In this document: one piece after another, positions 7,866 through 18,320 of the stretch | How the letters are laid out: each line of letters begins with the position of its first letter | Position numbering within the stretch: position 1 is the stretch's first letter | Assembly: GCF_004341165.1 (NCBI RefSeq) | Contig: NZ_SLZR01000015.1 | Coordinates: 22,936 to 86,935, forward strand | From: Reinekea marinisedimentorum | GTDB lineage: Bacteria; Pseudomonadota; Gammaproteobacteria; Pseudomonadales; Natronospirillaceae | DNA: 64,000 bases | Reading direction: 5' to 3' | Notes under the pieces: model-generated | Told to the model about the DNA's origin: nothing | Seen by the model: only the letters and a program-made list of their open reading frames with translations | The model's database searches: none | Made by a program: the position numbers and the translations under genes

Positions 7866-8144
7866 GCTGCTTCCTTATCCGTTACTCAACCAGTAGGGGC
7901 AAGAGCAGCTTGCGCCTCAACACAGGCGGCTCTTTGATGCCGAAGTTCAACATACCATAACCAGAGGGTGTCCTCGCTACTCCGTTGCACATGTCTGTTA
8001 GAAAAAGGTAGCAGCGACCCGGACCTGCCGCCTGCATTCAATTTTCCCGAAGATTAACTTCAAAATATCTCCTTTTACTTAAAGTCGCGCCAAATAGACA
8101 CTGTGTGGCATACATGAACGAGCCTAAACGGCAGGAGAATTCCA
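7866..8144. promoter_or_regulatory. Upstream region of dps
   Basis: No gene. It contains the right 42-bp direct repeat (8035-8076) and then about 70 bases leading to dps, presumably with its promoter; no confident -35/-10 pair or OxyR site was picked out by eye. Confidence 0.4.
8035..8076 (+). repeat. 42-bp imperfect direct repeat, right copy
   Basis: Begins CATTCAATTT; 36/42 match to 6801-6842. It ends 68 bases before the dps start codon. Confidence 0.75.
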
Positions 8145-8615
8145 ATGACTGACATCGATATCGGCATTGAGCAGAAGGACAGAATCAGCATTGCCGATGG
8201 CCTGAAGCGGCTGCTGGCAGACTCTTACACCCTGTACCTGATGACCCACAACTTCCACTGGAACGTGGTTGGCCCACAGTTCCGAGATTTACACCTCATG
8301 TTTGAAGAGCAATACACCGAGCTTGCCACGGCAGTCGACGATATTGCCGAGCGCATTCGTACGCTGGGCGTTTCGGTGCCGGGTACGTACCGGTCGTTTG
8401 CCACCCTGAGTGCGGTGAAAGAGGTGGAAGGCGTGCCCAGCGCTCAGGAGATGATCGTGATCCTCAGCAAAGCCAATGAACAGGTGGTTAAGACCGCGCG
8501 CAGCGTACTGAAAACGGCACAGCAAGGCGATGACGAATCGACCGCATCATTGGTTTCAGACCGCATGCGGGTACACGAAAAAACCGCGTGGATGCTTAGA
8601 GCACTGACGCAATAA
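8145..8615 (+). CDS. dps: Dps family DNA-protection ferritin
   Basis: 156 residues. The inter-subunit ferroxidase site is intact: [25 protein letters not shown] supplies the two His and the Asp/Glu, and [11 protein letters not shown] supplies the partner acidic residues. Dps forms dodecamers that oxidise ferrous iron with hydrogen peroxide and shield DNA. GGCAGGAG is well placed before the ATG. Followed 86 bases later by katG on the same strand, so iron sequestration and peroxide removal are encoded together. Confidence 0.95.
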   Translation: MTDIDIGIEQKDRISIADGLKRLLADSYTLYLMTHNFHWNVVGPQFRDLHLMFEEQYTELATAVDDIAERIRTLGVSVPGTYRSFATLSAVKEVEGVPSAQEMIVILSKANEQVVKTARSVLKTAQQGDDESTASLVSDRMRVHEKTAWMLRALTQ

Positions 8616-8632
8616 CACAAATTTCATTTTAG

Positions 8633-10879
<2,247 letters not shown>

Positions 10880-10908
10880 AAGTTAACGCTATAACGCAAA
10901 ACAACAAG

Positions 10909-10925
10909 GGCAGCATGCGCTGCCC
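10909..10925 (+). terminator. katG terminator hairpin, upstream half of a duplicated pair
   Basis: GGCAGCATGCGCTGCCC is a self-complementary hairpin behind an A-rich stretch 30 bases after katG. No T-run follows; instead the palindromic element begins. A decayed copy of the hairpin with a following T-rich tract is at 11105-11121. Confidence 0.7.
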
Positions 10926-11104
10926 TCAGGTTGTCGATAAACCCCGACGACAAAAAGGTATCGCTTAAATGGACCGCTGCAAGTATCGCCGGAATGCCGG
11001 ACCACCTGATACGCTCGACGAAAACATCCATGTTTTCGACGTCCATTTAAGCGATACCTTTTCATCGTCTCGAAGATTGTGGCAGCTTTGTCATCAATCT
11101 GAAA
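10926..11104 (+). repeat. Palindromic element, copy 1 (inside katG terminator)
   Basis: About 173 bases of core (10929-11101) shared with 35409-35581. A perfect 22-bp outer stem pairs 10953-10974 with 11041-11062. Inside lie two smaller hairpins: CCGGAATGCCGG, and GAAAACAT/ATGTTTTC. The element encodes no protein. Its stem differs from copy 2 by one base pair (G-C here, A-T there), changed on both arms. Both copies follow a + strand gene and lie in the same orientation. Confidence 0.85.
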
Positions 11105-11121
11105 GGCAACATTCGCTGCTC
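11105..11121 (+). terminator. Decayed second copy of the katG terminator hairpin
   Basis: GGCAACATTCGCTGCTC matches the hairpin at 10909-10925 at 14 of 17 positions and is followed by a T/C-rich tract (TTCTCTTTTCT). It looks like the distal half of a terminator duplicated when the element arrived. Confidence 0.65.
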
Positions 11122-11329
11122 TTCTCTTTTCTGCCTACCAACCGTAGCGCAGCTATCCTACCAATGCATAAAACGCCTTATTTACTCTAAAGATATCGTT
11201 CGATACGCGAACTGGCTCTAAGAAATTACCGAATCTGCTTTGGCATTGCCGACCGCTTTAATACAGTGATTGACGGGTCAGTTATGACCTAAACCAATAA
11301 AAATAAATCACCAATAGGATTCACAGCAA

Positions 11330-12046
11330 ATGAAAACCTTTCCACTCTTAGCCCGAAGAAGTTTGATATTCGCTTGCAGTCTCACCCTGGTTTCGGCGGC
11401 ATTCGCCGGAAGCTTCTCTGATGTCACCTGGACACAGGATTACAGCAACAGCCCTACACAGGATACAAGCGGCAGTGGCACCACGCCCAGCACCAGCGGC
11501 GCCACAAACAGTATGGATACCTATACCTTCATCATCAGCACCAGCGACAGCAGCACAACACAGCGCCAGGAATGGAAGTACGAACGTCGCTCCGGTTTGA
11601 TGGCCATGACCGTCTATTTCAAAATCAATTCTGACTACAGTGACGATTTCGACAAGATAGGCATCGCCCAAAACCATGATGATCAAACCGGTTCCGAAGG
11701 TGTATTCGCCATCTATCAGGTGCGTAAAAACGGCAGCAATTGGGAGTTCGGCGTACAGGGTGACACCACCGATGCCAGCAACAGTTACAGTACCTTTGAT
11801 ACCGTCGAAATTGAGCTGGACACCTGGTACAAGCTGCGAGTCCGCTCTTATGTCGGCGGCGTTGATGATTCTTATGAAAACGGCCGGCTGATAGATTCTT
11901 CCACCGGCGAAATACTTTGGGAAGAAAACATTGAGGGCGGCGGTGACGACGAGGGCTACTACAAAATTGGCGCCTACAAGCTGACCGACGGTTACGGCCC
12001 AATCAGCATCAGTTATAAAAATATTCAGTTCTGGGAAGGTGAATAA
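11330..12046 (+). CDS. Secreted jelly-roll protein, polysaccharide-lyase-like
   Basis: 238 residues with a signal peptide (about 1-26, cleavage near SAAFA-GS). The body is beta-rich and ends YYKIGAYKLTDGYGPISISYKNIQFWEGE, a pattern seen at the end of concanavalin-type jelly-roll polysaccharide lyases (alginate or glucuronan lyase-like) where Lys-x-Gly-x-Tyr forms part of the active face. The RQEWKYERRSG and WYKLRVRSYV segments fit sugar-contact strands. AGGATT precedes the ATG. Lyase activity is inferred from fold resemblance only; it could be a carbohydrate-binding protein. Confidence 0.6.
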   Translation: MKTFPLLARRSLIFACSLTLVSAAFAGSFSDVTWTQDYSNSPTQDTSGSGTTPSTSGATNSMDTYTFIISTSDSSTTQRQEWKYERRSGLMAMTVYFKINSDYSDDFDKIGIAQNHDDQTGSEGVFAIYQVRKNGSNWEFGVQGDTTDASNSYSTFDTVEIELDTWYKLRVRSYVGGVDDSYENGRLIDSSTGEILWEENIEGGGDDEGYYKIGAYKLTDGYGPISISYKNIQFWEGE

Positions 12047-12181
12047 CAGGCCTTAAGCAAACTGGCAGCTGGTAACCTTGGTGTGGAACACGCGCGATGT
12101 CCGCGAACTGTTCGCACAGAGTGCTGGCGGCCTGAATCGATTAAACGCCATTTAAAACAACAACAGTAACAGGTGGCAATC

Positions 12182-13240
12182 ATGATTAAAGAAATGATCG
12201 GTGGCATTGCCATCGGCACGCTGGTTTTCATGGCCGGGTATTTCTTCGGCCAACACCAACAACAAAGCCCCGTCGATGCAGCGGTCAAACCTTCGCTGTT
12301 TACGACCACAACCGCACAACCAGCAGCTGAACTGTGTAATACAGAAGCTAACATCACCCCTGTTCAAAGCAGCGCGGCCACTATACCGCTGGAGCCTGAG
12401 CAGACAGTCAGCCGGGATCAACAGACGCCTGCACAAACGACGGCCACAACTAACCTGAACGACGATATCATCACTCTGCTGAACCGTTATCTGGCTGAAG
12501 CTTCCAACCGCGGTGATGACTACGAAGTGCTAGAGCGCCATCGGGATGAGCTGCAGTCTTTACTGATGTATTCGGAGTTAAATCAGCAACGGCTTGCCGA
12601 CTATATGCTGGACTTTTCAAGTCACAGCATCGAGTTCAACTACGCTCTGTCGCTGATCAAAAGCCTGCCAGAACAGCAAAAGCAAGCCTGGATCGGGGAG
12701 CTTATTTATTATGTCAGTGGGCAGACTGATGCGTTCCATCAATCCCAGTTTTTAGCTTTGGTTTCTGCCCAGCCCGATCAACGCAACGATCCCAACACCT
12801 TTAATGCGCTGGTCGATATCGCCGCCTATCAGGCGGTCACAGCAGAACACAAAAACCGGGCGGTCGATTTTTTAGACCCTTTCCGGCTTGACCCGGCAAC
12901 AAAGAGCCAAATCGTTGCAAGCCTGCAGGATTCGCTCAACAGCCGAGATACCGATGACAACGACCGCGACCAGCTGTTCAGTAACCTGCTGAAGTTTTCC
13001 GGTGCCAATCAGAAACTGGAACTGGCGCAGAATTATTTAAACGCCAACGAAGCGCTTAGCATCCGACAACGGATCATCAGCGCGATCAACGCCGGCACCA
13101 TTAACCGCAGCGCAGAGCTGAAACTAAGTCTATTGGAGGTAGCCCTCGATGATTCAGATTCGCTGCAGGAAGCAGCCAAAGAAAGCCTGTTTAGCCACTT
13201 CGATTTGTCGAACGATGAATACGAATTACTAAACAGCTAA
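12182..13240 (+). CDS. Membrane-anchored protein of unknown function
   Basis: 352 residues from the ATG at 12182, five bases after AGGTGG; a GTG three codons upstream is inside that ribosome site and less likely. One N-terminal hydrophobic helix (about 5-22, MIGGIAIGTLVFMAGYFFG) anchors a Thr/Gln-rich linker and a large, Asp- and Leu-rich helical domain resembling alpha-solenoid repeats. No cysteine or catalytic motif stands out. Downstream of the secreted lyase-like gene, 135 bases away. Confidence 0.7.
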   Translation: MIKEMIGGIAIGTLVFMAGYFFGQHQQQSPVDAAVKPSLFTTTTAQPAAELCNTEANITPVQSSAATIPLEPEQTVSRDQQTPAQTTATTNLNDDIITLLNRYLAEASNRGDDYEVLERHRDELQSLLMYSELNQQRLADYMLDFSSHSIEFNYALSLIKSLPEQQKQAWIGELIYYVSGQTDAFHQSQFLALVSAQPDQRNDPNTFNALVDIAAYQAVTAEHKNRAVDFLDPFRLDPATKSQIVASLQDSLNSRDTDDNDRDQLFSNLLKFSGANQKLELAQNYLNANEALSIRQRIISAINAGTINRSAELKLSLLEVALDDSDSLQEAAKESLFSHFDLSNDEYELLNS

Positions 13241-13301
13241 GCCGGAAACCGGTGCGCAATCAGAGCAAACTTCAGTGCTCGTGCTGCGCACCGCATCCGG
13301 C
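13241..13301. terminator. Long bidirectional hairpin between convergent genes
   Basis: GCCGG (13241-13245) with CCGGC (13297-13301) and GGTGCGCA (13251-13258) with TGCGCACC (13285-13292) build one long stem with a small inner hairpin. It begins at the stop of the + strand gene and lies before the end of the convergent binding-protein gene; it probably ends transcription or stabilises 3' ends. Confidence 0.55.
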
Positions 13302-13348
13302 AGGCTTTGAAAACAATAATAAGCCTCTTGTCTTTAAAACAACCGATT

Positions 13349-14101
13349 CTATTCGTAAGTCGGCAGTTCCAGTTCGCCTGCCTCAACCAGTGCATCGTAA
13401 GAGGCATACAGCTGGTCGAGCCATTCCGGCCGGGTATCTTTGTTCATGGCCAGGTACATATCCACGGTTTTAAAAACGTAACCCACTTCAATTTCGGTGT
13501 AACCGGTGGCTTCGGCAACGCTCCAGGCACTGACATCGGAAGTCACCCATACATCGATCAGGCCATCCTGCAACAGATGCGGGTTTGCTGACTCATTCGG
13601 CAGGTCTGAAACCTCAATGCCTGCGTTCTGTACATACTCCGTGACGGCGTCATTTCTATAACCACCGACCTTTAAACCACGAATGTCTTCCAGGCTGTTA
13701 ATTTGAAGCGGGCTATCCTTTTTCACCATGACAATCCAGTTGTAACGGGCAATTGGGCCGACCCATTCAAACAGGTCTTCACGCAGTTCGGTTCGGCCGG
13801 TTGAAAATACGCCGTAGTCCGGGCGGGTTAAGGCTCGCTCATAGGAAACGCGCCAGGAGCGAAGCTTCATCTTGTAAGGGATGCCGGCATGGTCCATGAG
13901 TTTTTTGATGAACTCGGTCGAGCTGCCGCCAATGTTCTCGCCGTCGTGTTCATACTCGCGGCCATCAATGCTGTAGTTATAACTGCCGTAATTTTCCGTA
14001 AACAGGTTAAGGCGATCTGCGACGTATTCGTCGGCAGCGTTCACTACATTCAATACTGCAACCAGGGCTAGCGCTGGTAATTGCCAGATCAGACGTTTCA
14101 A
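13349..14101 (-). CDS. Orphan periplasmic solute-binding protein, family 3
   Basis: 250 residues if translation starts at the TTG at 14101, which I prefer: AGGAG lies seven bases upstream and the product begins with a clean signal peptide, MKRLIWQLPALALVAVLNVVNA. An ATG further upstream (14155) would put 18 residues before it. The mature protein has the SBP_bac_3 fold (FSTGRTELREDLFEWVGPI, DIRGLKVGGYRNDA, NPHLLQDGLIDVWVTS). No permease or ATPase gene lies nearby, so it may be a stand-alone sensor or scavenging protein. Confidence 0.8.
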   Translation of the reverse strand: MKRLIWQLPALALVAVLNVVNAADEYVADRLNLFTENYGSYNYSIDGREYEHDGENIGGSSTEFIKKLMDHAGIPYKMKLRSWRVSYERALTRPDYGVFSTGRTELREDLFEWVGPIARYNWIVMVKKDSPLQINSLEDIRGLKVGGYRNDAVTEYVQNAGIEVSDLPNESANPHLLQDGLIDVWVTSDVSAWSVAEATGYTEIEVGYVFKTVDMYLAMNKDTRPEWLDQLYASYDALVEAGELELPTYE

Positions 14102-14155
14102 TTTACTGCTCCTGTAAGTGGGTATTACAGGGGGCTTGAGCAAGGTTTGTTCCAT

Positions 14156-14478
14156 GAATTTGAAATTATGGGGGAAACAAACCTATAAAAAACAACAACC
14201 TGCGAGCATGATTCCGAAACTCAGGCCACAGCGCGGAAGGCACCGAAAACAGTGCCTTTCAGAACAACTTCAATTTGACAATGGCAACACCTGCGTCTAC
14301 TGCACGCTCACCGAATAGTTTTTTTGACGGATATGACCAGTGTAAGAATTAAATTTTGACTCATCTTTGCGCAGCCGTCCGTTATGAATGAATCAGCGCA
14401 CCAAAAAAAAGCAGTGAAGGTTTCCCCTCACCGCTTCATTTCAATGGCGTAGCTGGGCCGCAGCCCAGCCAATCAGGC
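14156..14478. other. Gene-free interval upstream of the binding-protein gene
   Basis: About 320 bases. It must hold the promoter of the orphan binding-protein gene, and on the left side of the oxidoreductase gene an imperfect hairpin AGCAGTGAAGG/CCCTCACCGCT (about 14409-14436) that could end that minus-strand transcript. Nothing else recognised. Confidence 0.35.
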
Positions 14479-15477
14479 TTACAGCTTAACCAGCAGCTTG
14501 CCTTTGTTTTCGCCGGTCAGGAAGTAGTTCAAACCTTCCATCGCCGATTCCAACCCTTCCAGCTCATGCGCACGATACTTAATCTTGCCGGCCTGTACGT
14601 AAGGAGTCAGTTTTTCCAGCAGTTGAGGTGTTTTATGCAGGTGATCCGGCATGGTGTAACCCTGAATGGTTAACCGCTTTTTAATCAGATTCATCCAGCT
14701 TGGTCCCGGTGCAGGCTTACTGGCGGTGTAATCGGCAATAAGGCCACACACCACAATACGCCCGTGTGCATTCATGCGCTCAAAAATCAGTGATTGAATC
14801 TCACCACCGGTATTTTCAAAGAACAGATCAATGCCGTTCGGGGTTTCTTCCGCCAGGCGCTGCTCCAGGTTACCGGCTTTGTAATCAATCGCCGCATCAA
14901 AACCGAGTTCATTTACCAGCCAGTCACACTTCTCTTTACCACCGGCAACACCAACAACGCGCAGACCTTCGGCTTTAGCAAGCTGACCCACAATAGAGCC
15001 AACGGAGCCGGCTGCACCGGTTACAATCAATGTTTCACCGGCTTTAGGCTTGCCAATTTCCAGCAGTCCCTGGGTCGCCGTTAAGCCCGGCAGCGCAAAC
15101 ACAGACAGCACCATATCCGCCGGCAGGCTGGCATCAATCTTATTCACACCCTGGCCGTTGCTGAGGGCGTATTCCTGCCAGCCGAACATACCCATGACAC
15201 GGTCGCCAACGCTGAAATCCGGGTGGTTAGACTCAACCACTTCACCCAGGCCGCTGGAGCGCATTACCGCACCCAACTCTACCGGCGGAATGTAGCTTTC
15301 AGTATCCGGGCTCATCCAGCCGATCATGGCCGGGTCGAGTGACATATGCGTCTGGCGGATAAGAATTTCGCCGGCACCGGCTTGTGGGATCTCTTTGCTA
15401 ACAACTTCAAACAGATCCGGGCCAATAGGGTTAGAACCAGGGCGGGCAATCAGATTAATAGCGGTATAGGTAGACAT
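14479..15477 (-). CDS. NADP-dependent medium-chain oxidoreductase (CurA/PTGR-like)
   Basis: 332 residues. Zinc-free MDR fold: N-terminal GroES-like part, then Rossmann motif VTGAAGSVGSIVGQLAKA around residue 155, then the family signature FENTGGEIQSLIFERMNAHGRIVVCGLIADY. Reduces alpha,beta-unsaturated aldehydes or ketones using NADPH (family knowledge). TGGAG precedes the ATG. Divergent from a LysR gene 115 bases away, which is its likely regulator. Confidence 0.9.
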   Translation of the reverse strand: MSTYTAINLIARPGSNPIGPDLFEVVSKEIPQAGAGEILIRQTHMSLDPAMIGWMSPDTESYIPPVELGAVMRSSGLGEVVESNHPDFSVGDRVMGMFGWQEYALSNGQGVNKIDASLPADMVLSVFALPGLTATQGLLEIGKPKAGETLIVTGAAGSVGSIVGQLAKAEGLRVVGVAGGKEKCDWLVNELGFDAAIDYKAGNLEQRLAEETPNGIDLFFENTGGEIQSLIFERMNAHGRIVVCGLIADYTASKPAPGPSWMNLIKKRLTIQGYTMPDHLHKTPQLLEKLTPYVQAGKIKYRAHELEGLESAMEGLNYFLTGENKGKLLVKL

Positions 15478-15592
15478 CGTTGTTCTCCATATCTGTTTAT
15501 TCAGAAAGTGAACACAGTATTACGAAGACTTTCAGCTAGATATAGAGCACAATCTGGGTTTCTTTATTGCTTTTAAAACAAAAGTAGACGCT

Positions 15593-16498
15593 ATGGACGA
15601 ACTCAGAGCCCTGAAATACTTCCTGAAGGTGGCCGAAACCGGCAGCTTCACGTTGGCGGCTAATTACTTCAACGTGCCGCCCTCATCGCTTTCGCGCCGC
15701 GTTTCTGATCTGGAATCTCACCTGGGAGCCAACCTGCTGCACCGAACAACCCGCGTAGTGAAGCTCACCGACGTAGGCCAACAGTATTACCAGCAGGCGA
15801 AAGATATTCTGACTCAGCTGGAAGACGCCAACGAATCTGCAAGAAGCCACAACACCGAACCCAAGGGTTTACTGCGCATCAGCTCGCTGGTGAGCTTCGG
15901 TGAAAGCACGCTGTTACCGCTGTTGGAAGAGTTTAAGGAGCGTTATCCACAGGTGGTGCTTGATGTCACCCTCAGCGACCAGCTGGCTGCCTTTAACCGC
16001 GATGAAGCCGATATTGCCCTGCGTGGCGGCTACGCCCCGAATGAACGGATTATGGCGATCAAGCTGTTCAGCAATCAGTTTTACCTGTTTGCCTCGCCCG
16101 GTTATCTTCGGCAACGGGGTGTGCCGGTGAAGGCTGAAGAGCTGCCTCGCCACAATGGTCTGTTTTTCAGAACACCCGGCGGCGTTCAATCCTGGCTGGT
16201 ACACGATGATGACCACTGGCAAAACGTCAGCGCTCAACCGACCGTCATTTCCAATAACGGCCAATGGCTGCTGAAACAGGCCGTCGATGGCCGTGGCCTG
16301 CTGATGGCGCCCCGCTGGTTTACCGCGCAAATGGTGCAGCAGGGCGCGCTGGTTGAACTGACCATGACCCCTCAGGTTTACGTTGCCGCGACCAAAGAAA
16401 GCGGCCACATCTACCTGCTTTACCAGAAGCAGCGCTACCAGCAGGCCAAGATCAAAGCCGCTGTCGATTTTCTGGTCGCCAGAATCCGCCAGGACTAA
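15593..16498 (+). CDS. LysR family transcriptional regulator
   Basis: 301 residues. N-terminal winged HTH (DELRALKYFLKVAETGSFTLAANYFNVPPSSLSRRVSDLESHLGANLLHRTTRVVKLT), then the LysR substrate domain. CrgA/AaeR-like subgroup judging by LDVTLSDQLAAFNRDEADIALRGG. Divergently transcribed from the oxidoreductase gene, the standard arrangement for control of that gene. Ends three bases before the convergent ABC-F gene. Confidence 0.9.
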   Translation: MDELRALKYFLKVAETGSFTLAANYFNVPPSSLSRRVSDLESHLGANLLHRTTRVVKLTDVGQQYYQQAKDILTQLEDANESARSHNTEPKGLLRISSLVSFGESTLLPLLEEFKERYPQVVLDVTLSDQLAAFNRDEADIALRGGYAPNERIMAIKLFSNQFYLFASPGYLRQRGVPVKAEELPRHNGLFFRTPGGVQSWLVHDDDHWQNVSAQPTVISNNGQWLLKQAVDGRGLLMAPRWFTAQMVQQGALVELTMTPQVYVAATKESGHIYLLYQKQRYQQAKIKAAVDFLVARIRQD

Positions 16499-16500
16499 CC

Positions 16501-18081
16501 CTACTCACCAGCCATACTGAGGGTGTGCGTGATGCCGGCCTGGGCGATGAAGTCTTCATCGTGCGAGACCAACAAGAACGCACCCCGATAGGCCTTCAGT
16601 GCCGTGGCCAACACCATTTTCGACTCTATATCCAGGTGGTTATCCGGCTCATCCAATAACAGCAGTGGCGAGTCAGCCATGTGACTGACCAGCAGCATGG
16701 CCAGCTTCATTTTTTCGCCGCCACTTAAACACGCCACGTTGCGGTGAACGGTTTCACGACGAAAGCCAATGCCAGCCAGCAGCGTTCTGGCCAGCTCCGC
16801 AGACAGGCCGATACAATTATCCACAAGACAATCGAGCAGAGTCGATGCGCCCGGTAGCAGGCTGAAGTGCTGATCCAGGTAAACCGTCTGGCAACGGAAT
16901 TCGATATCGCCATCGAAAGACACCGACTCACCATGAATGGCCTTAAGCAAGGTCGACTTGCCGCTGCCATTGCCGCCACTGATGCGCACCTGCTGTTGCT
17001 GAAACACCGCCAGCGACAGCGGTCGGTTGTTCACCCGGTGCAACACCAGCTGATTGAGCCTCAGCATCAGTGGTTGCTTATTGCTACTGGCATCCTGCAG
17101 ATAAATAGCTTGCGGCTTGATCACTTCATACTGCTGTTTGGCCGACTTTAATGCTTCGCTGTTTTCCGCCAGCTGTCTGGAATGCTGCGTCTTTTGCGCT
17201 GCCATATTCTGGGTTGCCGATTCCTTTTTGGCATCCAACAGTATTTTCGCCTGACCGCCTGTTTTTCTCTGCGCAACACCCTGAGAGACTCGCTGCTGTG
17301 TGCGTTCGCGTGCCTGTTGCTGCTGTCGCAGAATGCGCTTCTGCTCCTTTTTATGGTGATCAATCCTGCGCTCCAGTGCCGCCTGCTGCTGAGCCGAATG
17401 CTCGGCATAGGCATCATAACCGCCTTCAAAACGGCAAAGCCCCAGGCTGTTCAAGCTGAAAATAGTATCAACATGGCGCAGTAAAGAGCGGTCGTGACTG
17501 ACCAGCAGAATATGGCCACGAAAGGCCCTGATCTGCTCTAGCAGCCACTGCCGGGCTTTTGCATCCAAATGGTTAGAGGGTTCATCCAGCAACAGAAGTC
17601 CGGCATCCGACTGAAACAACCGGTACAGGCGCAGCAGCGTCAGCTGCCCGCCACTGAGCCGACTGCAAGGGTCGTTAAGGGCCAGGCGAATGCCCAGATC
17701 ATTAAGCAGCTGGTTTGCACCTTGCTCCACCAGCCAGTCATCCTGAAGCAGGCTAAAGTACTCTGGCGCGGCACTGCCCGCCTCGATCTGCCGCAACGCG
17801 TTGAGCTTTTGCTCAATGCCCAGCAAGCCCGCAATTGTCATATCCGATGCCTGGCTTTGCTGCGGCATCTGTTTAAAGCAGGCAATTTTTGCAGTGCAAT
17901 CAATAGTGCCGGCGGCCGGTGATAACTCTTCGGTCAACAGTGAGAGTAAAACCGATTTACCCGACCCATTACGGCCAATTAACGCGGATACCGGGCTGCT
18001 GAGGGTAAAACTGAGATCTTTGAACAGCCAATCGCCACTGCTGAGCTGAAAAGAAAGTTGGTTTGCTGTGAGTACGGTCAT
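16501..18081 (-). CDS. ABC-F family ATPase
   Basis: 526 residues with two nucleotide-binding domains and no membrane segments. NBD1: GRNGSGKS (36-43), LSGGQ, LLLLDEPSNHLD. NBD2: GGNGSGKS, LSGGE, LLLLDEPDNHLD. The charged linker between them (ERRIDHHKKEQKRILRQQQQAR...) is the P-site tRNA interaction motif of ABC-F proteins, which act on the ribosome (translation rescue or antibiotic protection). The subfamily is not certain. Strong GGAGG before the ATG. Tail-to-tail with the LysR gene. Confidence 0.9.
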   Translation of the reverse strand: MTVLTANQLSFQLSSGDWLFKDLSFTLSSPVSALIGRNGSGKSVLLSLLTEELSPAAGTIDCTAKIACFKQMPQQSQASDMTIAGLLGIEQKLNALRQIEAGSAAPEYFSLLQDDWLVEQGANQLLNDLGIRLALNDPCSRLSGGQLTLLRLYRLFQSDAGLLLLDEPSNHLDAKARQWLLEQIRAFRGHILLVSHDRSLLRHVDTIFSLNSLGLCRFEGGYDAYAEHSAQQQAALERRIDHHKKEQKRILRQQQQARERTQQRVSQGVAQRKTGGQAKILLDAKKESATQNMAAQKTQHSRQLAENSEALKSAKQQYEVIKPQAIYLQDASSNKQPLMLRLNQLVLHRVNNRPLSLAVFQQQQVRISGGNGSGKSTLLKAIHGESVSFDGDIEFRCQTVYLDQHFSLLPGASTLLDCLVDNCIGLSAELARTLLAGIGFRRETVHRNVACLSGGEKMKLAMLLVSHMADSPLLLLDEPDNHLDIESKMVLATALKAYRGAFLLVSHDEDFIAQAGITHTLSMAGE

Positions 18082-18320
18082 TTGCTTCCTCCAAAACAGG
18101 CGGAAACCGGGTGCTAACAGAGAGCAAAGAGCGTTACAGATTGAGCATAAAAGGTTTTAAAAGAGAGAACAGTAAAGCATGTAAGCAACGCCCACTAACC
18201 CCGAGTTTCCAAAAAAAGAATGTAAGATCTGGAAAACCGGTCATTAGTTATTCATGTTGGCGTTTACCCTCAGGTGGCGAGAAAGAAGAAGTGCTGCAAT
18301 TTTAACCAATAATGGGGCGC

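Noticed and set aside
10969..11190. A 73-residue open frame over the palindromic element
   Set aside because: It reads through the stem-loop and the duplicated terminator; the second element copy encodes a different stretch in the same place.
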